Assembly: GCA_947475855.1 (NCBI GenBank)
Contig: CANJPN010000436.1
Span: 1-5,602, forward strand
DNA length: 5,602 bases
Source: Bradyrhizobiaceae bacterium
GTDB lineage: Bacteria; Pseudomonadota; Alphaproteobacteria; Rhizobiales; Hyphomicrobiaceae
Direction of reading: 5' to 3'
A program made the translations under genes and the position numbers. The notes under the pieces are model-generated. The model had not been told where the DNA came from, did not search any database, and saw nothing but the letters and a program-made list of their open reading frames with translations. Shown here piece after piece: positions 1-5,466 of this stretch; the stretch's first letter is position 1, and every line of letters begins with the position of its first letter.

Positions 1-82
1 ACGCCTCGACCAGCGCCTCGCGTTGAACCTCGCTGAGGTCGCCCAACCGCTCGACAAGTGCCCGGAAATCCTGCGCTTTCAT
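1..82 (-). CDS. IS1595-like family transposase, N-terminal fragment (runs off left edge)
   Basis: Read on the minus strand from the ATG at 82-80, this gives 27 codons beginning MKAQDFRALVERLGDLSEVQ, then continues past the window edge. The pattern of a short helix, Leu-x-x-Leu and 'LSExQRExL' at the extreme N-terminus is how many IS1595-family transposases begin, before their zinc-ribbon (CPxC) and DDE-type (ISXO2-like) catalytic domains; neither domain is visible here. A good ribosome-binding site (AGGA, plus-strand 91-94) sits 8 nt upstream and supports the start. The protein would catalyse cut-and-paste movement of its own element. The frame lies on the same strand as the broken membrane-protein gene to its right. 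The family call rests on recognising a short N-terminus, so another transposase family is possible. Confidence 0.6.
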   Translation of the reverse strand, partial: MKAQDFRALVERLGDLSEVQREALVEA

Positions 83-147
83 CGTGTCCATCCTGCCGCC
101 AAATCACTGGTCAGCAAGGTCGCACAACATTCTGGCGGAACAGAGCC
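1..147 (-). mobile_element. Insertion sequence, one end (IS1595-like), inner part outside window
   Basis: The start of a transposase gene lies at 82 and points away from a truncated host gene. The probable outer end of the element is near 147, where the minus strand reads GGCTCTGTTCCGCC; GGC-initiated termini of this look are usual for IS1595 and related elements. That leaves about 65 nt between terminus and transposase start, a normal distance. The other terminus is outside the window, so the boundary is inferred rather than shown by matching inverted repeats. IS1595 elements usually duplicate 8 bp; with this boundary the duplicated target would be acacatat (148-155), to be found again at the far end of the element. 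Confidence 0.5.
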
Positions 148-547
148 ACACATATGCATCGAGAACAACGAGACTTGGTTGTGGAAACAAATACGCGATG
201 ACAATCGCAGGGGAGAAAATGAGAGACTGTGGATCGGCGATCTGCGGCGATCCGCCGAAGACGTTCGGAGTCCAGAATGGCGACTGACCAGTGTGTAGGG
301 CCGTCGCAAGAAATTGCAGTTGGGCTTGAAAGTGAGCCTTGGCGTCGTAGGGAATTGTAACAGTGCCGCCGAGCCAAGGAGAACTCAAAGTCATCCAGCA
401 CAGTGCAAAAAGCAGAAAAGCCGCCGGATAATTGTGGTGCTTTTGGCAAATTACCATTGCGGCGCGCCCAAGGGTGAGCCCGTTACGACCTGACGGTGCA
501 ACAGGTGCCCTTTGGTCCCCTCCCGGAGTTGGACTCTGACTCTCCAT
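148..547 (-). pseudogene. Polytopic membrane protein, N-terminal fragment, interrupted by the insertion sequence
   Basis: The minus-strand frame from 547 to about 148 encodes a plausible membrane protein start. It has a hydrophilic N-terminal segment, then a hydrophobic stretch (YPAAFLLFALCWMTL, about residues 40-54), then a loop with IPYDAKAHFQAQLQFLATAL and GQSPFWTPNVFGGSPQIADP, then a second hydrophobic stretch (SLIFSPAIVIAYLF). The 'DAKAHFxxQxxFL...GQSPFWxPxxFxGxPQxADPQSLIFSP' pattern resembles the first periplasmic loop of large YfhO-like or glycosyltransferase-C-like membrane proteins of Rhizobiales. Such proteins have ten or more membrane segments; here only about 130 residues remain. 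After the DAYV motif the frame runs into insertion-sequence DNA, adds a short foreign tail and stops at 104. The start is uncertain: ATG 547 and ATG 457 are both possible and neither has a clear ribosome-binding site. The rest of the gene should lie beyond the element to the left. Confidence 0.55.
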
Positions 548-984
548 GGATGGAGGTCAACCCACCGGAGTTTTCTCCATTGAGTGGGCATCCGATCTGG
601 CGATCATCAACATGAACAGAAGATGAGCAAAACAAGCCGAGCGGATAACAGATGGATGGCGACACTTCGCAATACGAAATGTCTACGTGTTGGTACGCGG
701 TGACCGTCGAAGGTAGCGCCACTACTGACGCAAACTCACAATTTAGATTCGCGCCGCAGCATTTTCGTGCGCGGCCTCGGACCATCTGCGAGGTTCGAAT
801 AACACATCACGTCTGATCGTCAGCCAGAAGACATTGGCGCTTTTGGCCCATCTCGACGCCAGGGCTTGGTCGGCTTTCAGAGCCGTGCAGCCTTGGCGCA
901 AGCCATAGGTTCCGAATTGATCTGAATCCCGCCCTCCGACTTGCACACGCCCGCCACCCGCACATCACTTCAAAGGAGCGGGTT
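548..984. other. Intergenic stretch without a recognisable gene
   Basis: No frame on either strand reads like a protein here. The open frames at 483-785 and 743-946 on the minus strand have cysteine-, serine- or arginine-rich composition without motifs, and neither has a ribosome-binding site I can point to. A GGTTCGAAT string near 792-800 recalls the T-loop of a tRNA, but no T-stem or acceptor stem pairs around it. The stretch could hold the promoter of the broken membrane-protein gene (reading left from 547) or decayed DNA linked to the nearby insertion sequence. Confidence 0.5.
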
Positions 985-1044
985 CAAAGGGCCGCGGCCC
1001 TTTGTGGGGGTGGAGGGGGCAAAGCCCCTCCATGCCGAAGGCAT
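985..1044. repeat. Cluster of three adjacent hairpins with a perfect 20-bp palindrome
   Basis: Three inverted repeats lie side by side. The first, 985-1004, is a perfect 20-bp palindrome with half-site CAAAGGGCCG. The second, 1012-1031, has a 7-bp stem GGAGGGG/CCCCTCC around a 6-nt loop. The third, 1032-1044, has a 5-bp stem ATGCC/GGCAT with a GAA loop (TTC on the other strand). The cluster begins 33 nt past the stop codon of the leftward cupin gene, so it may form the 3' end of that transcript. No T-run follows on either strand, which is weak for an intrinsic terminator. Similar GGGCCGCGGCCC-type blocks occur as dispersed palindromic elements in alphaproteobacterial genomes (from memory, not searched), so a mobile intergenic repeat with a terminator or RNA-stabilising role is an alternative. 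Confidence 0.6.
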
Positions 1045-1076
1045 TTGCAACATCGATCGTAGGCGCAGGCTCGAAA

Positions 1077-1631
1077 CTACGCCCCACCCGCCTTCCACGC
1101 CGGCGGCTCCTTCGCGTCGATCAACACGAACGCGATACGGCAGGGCTTATTGGAGTTGTTCACCCACGCGTGGTTGGTGCCGAGCTGGATCAGCACGTCG
1201 CCAGCCTTCAGATGCACCTCGCTGTCGTCGAGCAGCATGTCGATCTCGCCCTCCAGCACCAGCGCATAGTCGATGCTCTTCGTGCGGTGCATGTAGGCGT
1301 GTCGCGCCGGCGCACCGTCGTGGCCGTGATCGAGCCCCATCTCCTTCTTCATCGCCGCGTTGTCGATCACTGGCCCGTCCTTCGGCTCCGGCGGAAAATC
1401 GACGATGCGCAGGATCGAGCCACCGGCCGGCGGCGCGACGCCTGTCTCCCTCAGCGTCGGATCGGCCGAGGTCGAAATATCAGCGGGCGTCTCGTCGGTG
1501 ATCCACACCAGCGTCGAGGTGAGCCCGGTCACGGACCGCACCTTGGTATTGGGCGCCGGCCCATCCGCCACGATCACCGCCTTGCCGTCGGCGTCGTGCC
1601 CACAGATCACTCGTCTCGTCTGCCGCGCCAT
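1077..1631 (-). CDS. Cupin-domain protein (184 aa)
   Basis: Small cytosolic protein with one conserved-barrel cupin domain in its C-terminal half (about residues 105-172). Cupin motif 1 is represented by H115, D121 and E127-G128 (MHRTKSIDYALVLEGEID), with the second usual histidine apparently replaced. Motif 2 is the classical G144-D-x5-G151-x2-H154-x3-N158. H115, E127 and H154 are probable metal ligands, so a metal-dependent dioxygenase, isomerase or decarboxylase activity is possible, as is ligand sensing. The N-terminal 100 residues form extra strands with no known motif. The start at 1631 is chosen over the upstream ATG at 1688 because AGGGAGAG (1636-1643) precedes it at correct spacing and the extra 19 residues look non-coding. 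It is divergent from the LLM oxidoreductase gene across 132 bp, suggesting a shared pathway. The substrate is unknown. Confidence 0.88.
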   Translation of the reverse strand: MARQTRRVICGHDADGKAVIVADGPAPNTKVRSVTGLTSTLVWITDETPADISTSADPTLRETGVAPPAGGSILRIVDFPPEPKDGPVIDNAAMKKEMGLDHGHDGAPARHAYMHRTKSIDYALVLEGEIDMLLDDSEVHLKAGDVLIQLGTNHAWVNNSNKPCRIAFVLIDAKEPPAWKAGGA

Positions 1632-1635
1632 ATCG

Positions 1636-1656
1636 CTCTCCCTGAAACTGATCATA
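1636..1656 (-). promoter_or_regulatory. Candidate -10 box and ribosome-binding site of the cupin gene
   Basis: On the minus strand TATGAT occupies 1656-1651, a near-ideal -10 hexamer. AGGGAGAG (1643-1636) is the ribosome-binding site for the ATG at 1631. A transcript starting about 7 nt past the -10 box would have a very short leader that just includes the ribosome-binding site. No good -35 hexamer lies 16-18 nt upstream, so the promoter may depend on an activator. Confidence 0.35.
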
Positions 1657-1665
1657 CAAACTGAT
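1645..1665. promoter_or_regulatory. Direct repeat AAACTGAT x2, possible operator
   Basis: AAACTGAT occurs at 1645-1652 and again at 1658-1665, 13 nt start to start; on the minus strand these read ATCAGTTT. The pair brackets the TATGAT -10 candidate of the cupin gene, a natural place for a regulator to block or recruit polymerase. No regulator gene is in the window, so the binding protein cannot be named. Confidence 0.35.
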
Positions 1666-1682
1666 AGTAGGCCGCCAGGAAG

Positions 1683-1712
1683 CGTCAATGCGTCATGACG
1701 GATGAAACGTCA
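1683..1712. promoter_or_regulatory. CGTCA repeats with palindrome CGTCATGACG, possible operator
   Basis: CGTCA occurs three times on the plus strand (1683-1687, 1691-1695, 1708-1712), and the middle copy is half of a perfect 10-bp palindrome at 1691-1700. It lies midway between the divergent cupin and LLM genes and 64 nt upstream of the LLM start, a usual position for an operator. The sequence is short enough to occur by chance. Confidence 0.25.
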
Positions 1713-1753
1713 CTTGAGCTATCATCGCTGCCACCGGCAAAGCCCGACGCAGC

Positions 1754-1760
1754 GGGAGGA
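1754..1760 (+). promoter_or_regulatory. Ribosome-binding site deciding the LLM gene start
   Basis: GGGAGGA lies 3 nt before the ATG at 1764, and its GGAG core begins 9 nt upstream of that ATG. It selects this start over the ATG at 1695, which has no such site and would add 23 residues of unlikely sequence ahead of the first beta-strand. Confidence 0.75.
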
Positions 1761-1763
1761 AAC

Positions 1764-2777
1764 ATGAAGTTCGGCATCTTCGATCATCTCGATCGCGCGG
1801 GAACGCCCCTTCACGAGCAGTACGAGAACCGCCTGAAGCTGATCGAGCTTTACGACGCGGCCGGCTTCCACGCCTATCATCTGGCCGAACACCATTCGAC
1901 GCCGCTCGGCATGGCACCGTCGCCAGCCGTCTTCCTTTCCGCTGTCGCCCAGCGCACCCGCGAACTGCGGTTTGGACCGCTGGTCTATCCGCTGCCGATG
2001 TACCATCCCCTTCGCGTCGCCGAAGAAATCTGCATGCTCGACCACTTGAGCGGCGGCCGCCTCGACATCGGATTCGGCCGGGGAGCATCACAGTTCGAGA
2101 TCGAGTACTTCGGCATCGACCCGAAGGAAGCACAGGAACGCTACGAGGAAGCGCGCAAGATCGTATTGCTTGCACTGACGTCAGATCGCGTCGAGTTCAC
2201 CGGCCGCTTCCACTCGTTTACCGGCACACCGGTCGAGATGCGTCCGCTTCAGCGGCCTTATCCCCGCCTGTTCTACGGCGCGGGCACGCCGGAAACCGGC
2301 GCGAAAGCCGCGCGCGAACGCAACAACCTCGTCTGCAATGCGCCCGCCCCGATCGTAAAACCGATCTTCGACCGCTTCCGCGAGGAATGGGCCGCGCTCG
2401 GAATCGCTCAGGCCGACATGCCCCTCCTCGGTCTGAACCGCCATTGCGTGATCGCCAGCACCGATGCCGCCGCCCATGCGATCGCCGAACGCGCCTACAA
2501 GATCTGGCACGCGAGCTTTTATCGCTTATGGCAGTTGCGCAATTCGCGGCCCAACAACGCAGCCTATCCCGAGACCTTCGCCGGCCTCCAGAAAATGGGC
2601 TATGGCATCGCCGGCTCGCCGCAGACCGTGCGCGATTTCTACGTCCGCGAAATCGGCGGCGTCGGCGCGAACTACGCGCTCGGACGCTTCGCTTTCGGCG
2701 ACATCACGCTGGACGAGGCGCGCCGATCCGTGGACCTGTTCCGCGAACACGTGATGCCGGCGTTGCAAGCATTGTAG
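1764..2777 (+). CDS. LLM-class (bacterial luciferase-like) flavin-dependent oxidoreductase (337 aa)
   Basis: Member of the luciferase-like monooxygenase superfamily, TIM-barrel enzymes that use reduced FMN or F420 (here more likely FMNH2 from a partner reductase) to oxygenate or oxidise small organic molecules in the cytosol. The first strand is MKFGIFDHLD. AEHH (41-44) is the hallmark following strand 2, MYHPLRVAEE (79-88) and SGGRLDIGFGRG (96-107) are the conserved core, and YGAGTPETGAKAA (171-183) with GSPQTVRDFY (284-293) carry the later flavin-binding loops. The length of 337 aa is normal for single-domain family members. It is the first gene of a probable two-gene operon with the FAD hydroxylase 87 nt downstream. 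No flavin reductase gene is visible, so reduced flavin must come from elsewhere. The substrate is not predictable; the context suggests an aromatic or heterocyclic compound. Confidence 0.93.
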   Translation: MKFGIFDHLDRAGTPLHEQYENRLKLIELYDAAGFHAYHLAEHHSTPLGMAPSPAVFLSAVAQRTRELRFGPLVYPLPMYHPLRVAEEICMLDHLSGGRLDIGFGRGASQFEIEYFGIDPKEAQERYEEARKIVLLALTSDRVEFTGRFHSFTGTPVEMRPLQRPYPRLFYGAGTPETGAKAARERNNLVCNAPAPIVKPIFDRFREEWAALGIAQADMPLLGLNRHCVIASTDAAAHAIAERAYKIWHASFYRLWQLRNSRPNNAAYPETFAGLQKMGYGIAGSPQTVRDFYVREIGGVGANYALGRFAFGDITLDEARRSVDLFREHVMPALQAL

Positions 2778-2803
2778 GGTGCACTAGCAAAGCGTATTGC
2801 ACC
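2778..2803 (+). other. Weak hairpin between the two oxygenase genes
   Basis: GGTGCA (2778-2783), directly after the LLM stop codon, pairs with TGCACC (2798-2803) around a 14-nt loop. No T-run follows, so it is unlikely to terminate transcription. It could mark a processing or RNA-stability point within the operon, or be chance. Confidence 0.2.
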
Positions 2804-2851
2804 GCCTCGGCGCACAGACAAAAATCACGGATTTCACTTGCCGCTGCCTAC

Positions 2852-2857
2852 GAAGGA
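2852..2857 (+). promoter_or_regulatory. Ribosome-binding site deciding the FAD hydroxylase start
   Basis: GAAGGA lies 7 nt before the ATG at 2865. It favours that start, which puts the nucleotide-binding strand at residues 5-16, over the TTG at 2838 that would add nine residues. Confidence 0.7.
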
Positions 2858-2864
2858 CACACCG

Positions 2865-4061
2865 ATGACGACCAAACCCCGCATCCTCATCGCCGGCGCT
2901 GGCATTGGTGGCCTCACAGCCGCCTTGGCGCTCGCCCGTCGCGGCTTCACGGTCGACGTGTTCGAGCAGGCTCCCGAGCTGATGGAATTCGGCGCAGGCA
3001 TCCAGGTTTCAGCCAACGGCACGCGCGTACTGATTGCCCTCGGCCTCGAGGAAGCAATGAAGCGCGTGGTCTGCGAGGCAGCACTCAAGGAAGTCCGATT
3101 GTGGAACACCGGCCAGACATGGAAGCTGTTCGACCTCGGCAAGGACTCGGTCGAACGCTTCGGCGCGCCATACTGGTTCGTCCACCGCGGGGACATCCAT
3201 CGCGTGCTGCTGGAAGGAGCAAGACAGAGCGGCAACGTCCACATCCATACCGGCAAGCGCTGCACCGGCTTGAAGCAGGATGGCACAAAGGTCACCCTCG
3301 AATTCGCTGACGGCGGAACCGCGACCGGCGACGCCTTGATCGGCGCTGACGGTGTCCACTCCACCGTGCGCAGCTGCCTGTTCGAAGCAGGCAAGCCGGA
3401 ATATCTCGGCATCATCTGCTGGCGAGGGCTCGTGAAGGAAGCAGATCTACCCGCAGAAATGCGCCGCCCCGTCGGCACCAACTGGGTCGGCCCGGGGGGC
3501 CACGTCATCACCTATCCCCTGCGCCGCGGCGAGCTGATGAATTGGGTCGGCTTCGGAGAGCGCGAGGACTGGAAGGTCGAAAGCTGGACCGAGAAAGGAA
3601 CTCACGAAGAATGCGCCAAGGACTTCCCACATTGGAATCCGCTGGTGCACGAACTGATCTCGAAGCTCGACCAGCCCTACAAATGGGCGATGGTCGGTCG
3701 CGCGCCGATGAAAGCCTGGACCAAGGGCCGCGTAACGATGCTCGGCGACGCTTGCCACCCTACGCTGCCGTTCCTTGCTCAAGGCGCGAACATGGCGCTG
3801 GAAGACGGCCTTGTCCTGGCACGCTGCCTGGATGCCAACACAGATCCCGCCGTCGCATTGGAGCGCTTCGAAGCACTGCGCCTCGACCGCACGACCAAGA
3901 TCGTCAACGGCTCCGCCGAGACAGGCCGCCGCTTCCACAACCCTACCCTCGCCGATCCAGCTCAGGCGATTGCGTACGTCGACCGTGAGTGGCAACCCGA
4001 AAAGGTTCGCCTACGCTATGATTGGCTGTTCGAGTATGACGCGACGAAGGTCCCGGTATGA
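2865..4061 (+). CDS. Group A FAD-dependent monooxygenase, salicylate hydroxylase-like (398 aa)
   Basis: Single-component flavoprotein hydroxylase: NAD(P)H reduces the FAD, and a flavin hydroperoxide hydroxylates (often decarboxylates or deaminates) an aromatic ring. All three family fingerprints are present: the Rossmann motif GAGIGG (11-16) with E34 in FEQ to bind the ADP ribose; the DG motif GADGVHSTVR (160-169); and the GD motif MLGDACHPTLPFLAQGANMA (292-311), where D295 contacts the FAD ribityl chain and P299 lies near the isoalloxazine. VHRGDIHRVL (106-115) carries a conserved arginine. Length and C-terminal end (YDWLFEYDATKVPV) match salicylate 1-hydroxylase, 3-hydroxybenzoate 6-hydroxylase and 6-hydroxynicotinate 3-monooxygenase relatives, which sequence alone does not separate. 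It is probably co-transcribed with the LLM gene 87 nt upstream and is followed by a convergent gene. No signal peptide; cytosolic. Confidence 0.93.
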   Translation: MTTKPRILIAGAGIGGLTAALALARRGFTVDVFEQAPELMEFGAGIQVSANGTRVLIALGLEEAMKRVVCEAALKEVRLWNTGQTWKLFDLGKDSVERFGAPYWFVHRGDIHRVLLEGARQSGNVHIHTGKRCTGLKQDGTKVTLEFADGGTATGDALIGADGVHSTVRSCLFEAGKPEYLGIICWRGLVKEADLPAEMRRPVGTNWVGPGGHVITYPLRRGELMNWVGFGEREDWKVESWTEKGTHEECAKDFPHWNPLVHELISKLDQPYKWAMVGRAPMKAWTKGRVTMLGDACHPTLPFLAQGANMALEDGLVLARCLDANTDPAVALERFEALRLDRTTKIVNGSAETGRRFHNPTLADPAQAIAYVDREWQPEKVRLRYDWLFEYDATKVPV

Positions 4062-4088
4062 TCTATGGCAGGGCCGGGCAGTAAGTTT

Positions 4089-4120
4089 GGTGGCGGACGA
4101 AGCGCCGACATTTGGCCACC
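4089..4120. terminator. Possible bidirectional terminator between convergent genes
   Basis: In the 83-bp gap between two convergent stop codons, GGTGGC (4089-4094) can pair with GCCACC (4115-4120). A competing inner stem GGCG/CGCC (4092-4095 with 4103-4106) is also possible. No clear T-run follows on either strand, so this is a weak candidate favoured mainly by position. Confidence 0.25.
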
Positions 4121-4144
4121 GCCCGCCCCTCCGCGTCGCGATCT

Positions 4145-5092
4145 TCACGCACGCAGTTCTGGCGTGTGGGCTCGAACCTGGATGTCCATGTCGACGAGAG
4201 CTTCGGGCGCCTCGGTCTCCTCGAGCATACCCCAGCTACGTAGCCAGTTGAACGTTCGCTCGAGTTCGTCCGCCGGAATTGGCGCGGGATCACAGACCAC
4301 CAACCGGCTCGCACGCAGATCCGCGACCGTGAGGCCTGCGATGCCCGGATGCTCCTTCTTGTGATAGTCGATGAAGTACTGCAGGTACTTCTGCTTGTCC
4401 GCGTTGATCCTGACGATTGCTTTTTTCACCGCGCGGTTGAATGCGGCATAGGTCTCGGCATCCACCTTGTCGGAAGCGACCTCTGTGCCGTGATAGAATG
4501 CACCACATATTGCGCGGCACCCCATTTTCTCTGCGAGCGAGAGATATGGCTCGGTCAGCGTCGTGGCTTCCACGACGCCGTCCAACAGCGCCTGAAGGCG
4601 ATCGACCGAGTTGTTAGGCACGCTGCAGACATTGATGCAGTCGCGCGGCAGGAAGCCTTCGAGCATGTGAAGTGCGAGATAGTGAGTCCCGAAATAGAAG
4701 GGCACACCGACGCTGCGGTTCGCCAACTGCTGCATCGTGTAAACCGGTGAGTCCGGACGCACTACGATCGCGGCGTAGGTCAGAATTCCTCTCCGGCCGA
4801 CTTGCCTGCTACCGTTCTTGCTGTCTTGCACACGGCAGTAGTTGCCCCACTCACAAGCGTTGTACATGTCGGCAGCGCCCTGCTCGAACAGCTTACCGTG
4901 GCTGACGAACGGATCGAGGCCTTTGGGGTCGTGAATATCGGGCCGCGCCTTGGAGGTATTGCCCTTGTTGCGATCCGCCCACTCGACCACAATGCCCTCT
5001 TCCTTGAAGAAGCCCTCGTCGTATGCGACGAGCTCAGGCAATCCTTGAAATGGCGCTGTGGTCTCTAGGACAAGCTTCTTCATGTTTGGCAT
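4145..5092 (-). CDS. NMT1/THI5/SsuA-like substrate-binding-fold protein without signal peptide (315 aa)
   Basis: Protein with the periplasmic-binding-protein type II fold of the NMT1/THI5/SsuA group. Residues 1-36 carry the family opening (strand, then LPELVAYDEGFFKEEGIVVE). SDSPVYTMQQL-like VRPDSPVYTMQQLANRSVGV (111-130) and DRLQALLDGVVEATTLTEPYL (164-184) match the two ligand-cleft segments, and a helical C-terminal part follows. Most relatives are exported and feed ABC importers of sulfonates, nitrate or thiamine precursors. Here the N-terminus is the first strand itself, with no hydrophobic export signal and no lipobox. Seven cysteines (80, 86, 152, 156, 192, 196, 267) also suit a cytosolic protein. 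The CCCFC signature of THI5 pyrimidine synthase is absent. The start at 5092 is supported by GGAG (5100-5103) 7 nt upstream. No permease or ATPase gene adjoins in the window. Function remains open: ligand binding, a decarboxylase-like activity, or a transporter part with missed export. Confidence 0.85.
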   Translation of the reverse strand: MPNMKKLVLETTAPFQGLPELVAYDEGFFKEEGIVVEWADRNKGNTSKARPDIHDPKGLDPFVSHGKLFEQGAADMYNACEWGNYCRVQDSKNGSRQVGRRGILTYAAIVVRPDSPVYTMQQLANRSVGVPFYFGTHYLALHMLEGFLPRDCINVCSVPNNSVDRLQALLDGVVEATTLTEPYLSLAEKMGCRAICGAFYHGTEVASDKVDAETYAAFNRAVKKAIVRINADKQKYLQYFIDYHKKEHPGIAGLTVADLRASRLVVCDPAPIPADELERTFNWLRSWGMLEETEAPEALVDMDIQVRAHTPELRA

Positions 5093-5466
5093 GGGCGTGC
5101 TCCAATTGATGAATTCGGATCGCAGCGGCTTCCCTTGGAACTGTCGTGAAGATAGTCAGGGAGTACGTACCAAATGTCAAATTGCGTGGCGTGAATGAAG
5201 AATATTCAGACCGGACTGAGCAAGAGCGAGATGCTCGCGAAGGGCCGAAAAGCAGTTCACGAGAATTGACCTGTTTCCGCAAAGCTGTCGATGCAAAGTT
5301 CGGCACAGAAATTGTGCAGGTTGACGAAAATAAAATCATTGACCTTGCGTCGGGCAAACACTGTAATCCCGATTGTCTGCATCCGACCGATGCAGATGTC
5401 GTTCCAGCCCAAGCAGAGCAAGCAGAGTCAGTGGTCGACGCCCAAAGCTCACCCACTCGGGTTGAG
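5093..5466. other. Lower-GC region between divergent genes, with an unexplained open frame
   Basis: Between the NMT1-like gene (leftward) and the exported protein (rightward) lie about 370 nt of noticeably lower GC. The plus-strand frame that leads into the signal peptide is stop-free from 5113. In it the region reads as acidic, polar protein-like sequence (for example KFGTEIVQVDENKIIDLA near 5296-5349, then an Ala/Gln/Glu-rich stretch). It has no ATG and no good ribosome-binding site. It may be promoter and leader DNA, a decayed gene, or a true N-terminal extension. Confidence 0.4.
5339..5367 (+). promoter_or_regulatory. Sigma70-like promoter candidate
   Basis: TTGACC (5339-5344) and TGTAAT (5362-5367) are separated by exactly 17 nt, close to the vegetative consensus. 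A transcript would start near 5374 and lead into the signal-peptide coding sequence, which favours a translation start downstream of this point. Confidence 0.35.

Noticed and set aside
780..810. GGTTCGAAT resembling a tRNA T-loop
   Set aside because: No 5-bp T-stem, anticodon arm or acceptor stem can be formed around it.
743..946. Minus-strand frame of 67 codons in the intergenic stretch
   Set aside because: Some plausible composition (WAKSANVFWLTIRRDVLF) but no recognised motif, no ribosome-binding site and no supporting neighbour; could be a decayed fragment but not supportable.
941..1664. Two overlapping plus-strand frames antisense to the cupin gene
   Set aside because: Low-complexity Arg/Ser/Pro or His/Arg-rich translations; the minus-strand cupin with its ribosome-binding site explains the DNA.
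1695..1763. Extended N-terminus of the LLM protein from ATG 1695
   Set aside because: No ribosome-binding site, overlaps the CGTCATGACG palindrome, and the strong GGGAGGA site precedes ATG 1764, where family similarity begins.
2387..3310. Long plus-strand frame of 307 codons overlapping the LLM and hydroxylase genes
   Set aside because: Arginine-rich, motif-free and out of frame with two well-supported enzymes; a shadow of high-GC coding DNA.
2834..3511. Minus-strand frame of 225 codons antisense to the hydroxylase
   Set aside because: Proline-, serine- and arginine-rich composition without motifs, opposite a gene with all three family fingerprints.
5195..5269. Short plus-strand frame MKNIQTGLSK... 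of 24 codons
   Set aside because: Too short, no ribosome-binding site of note and no recognisable feature.
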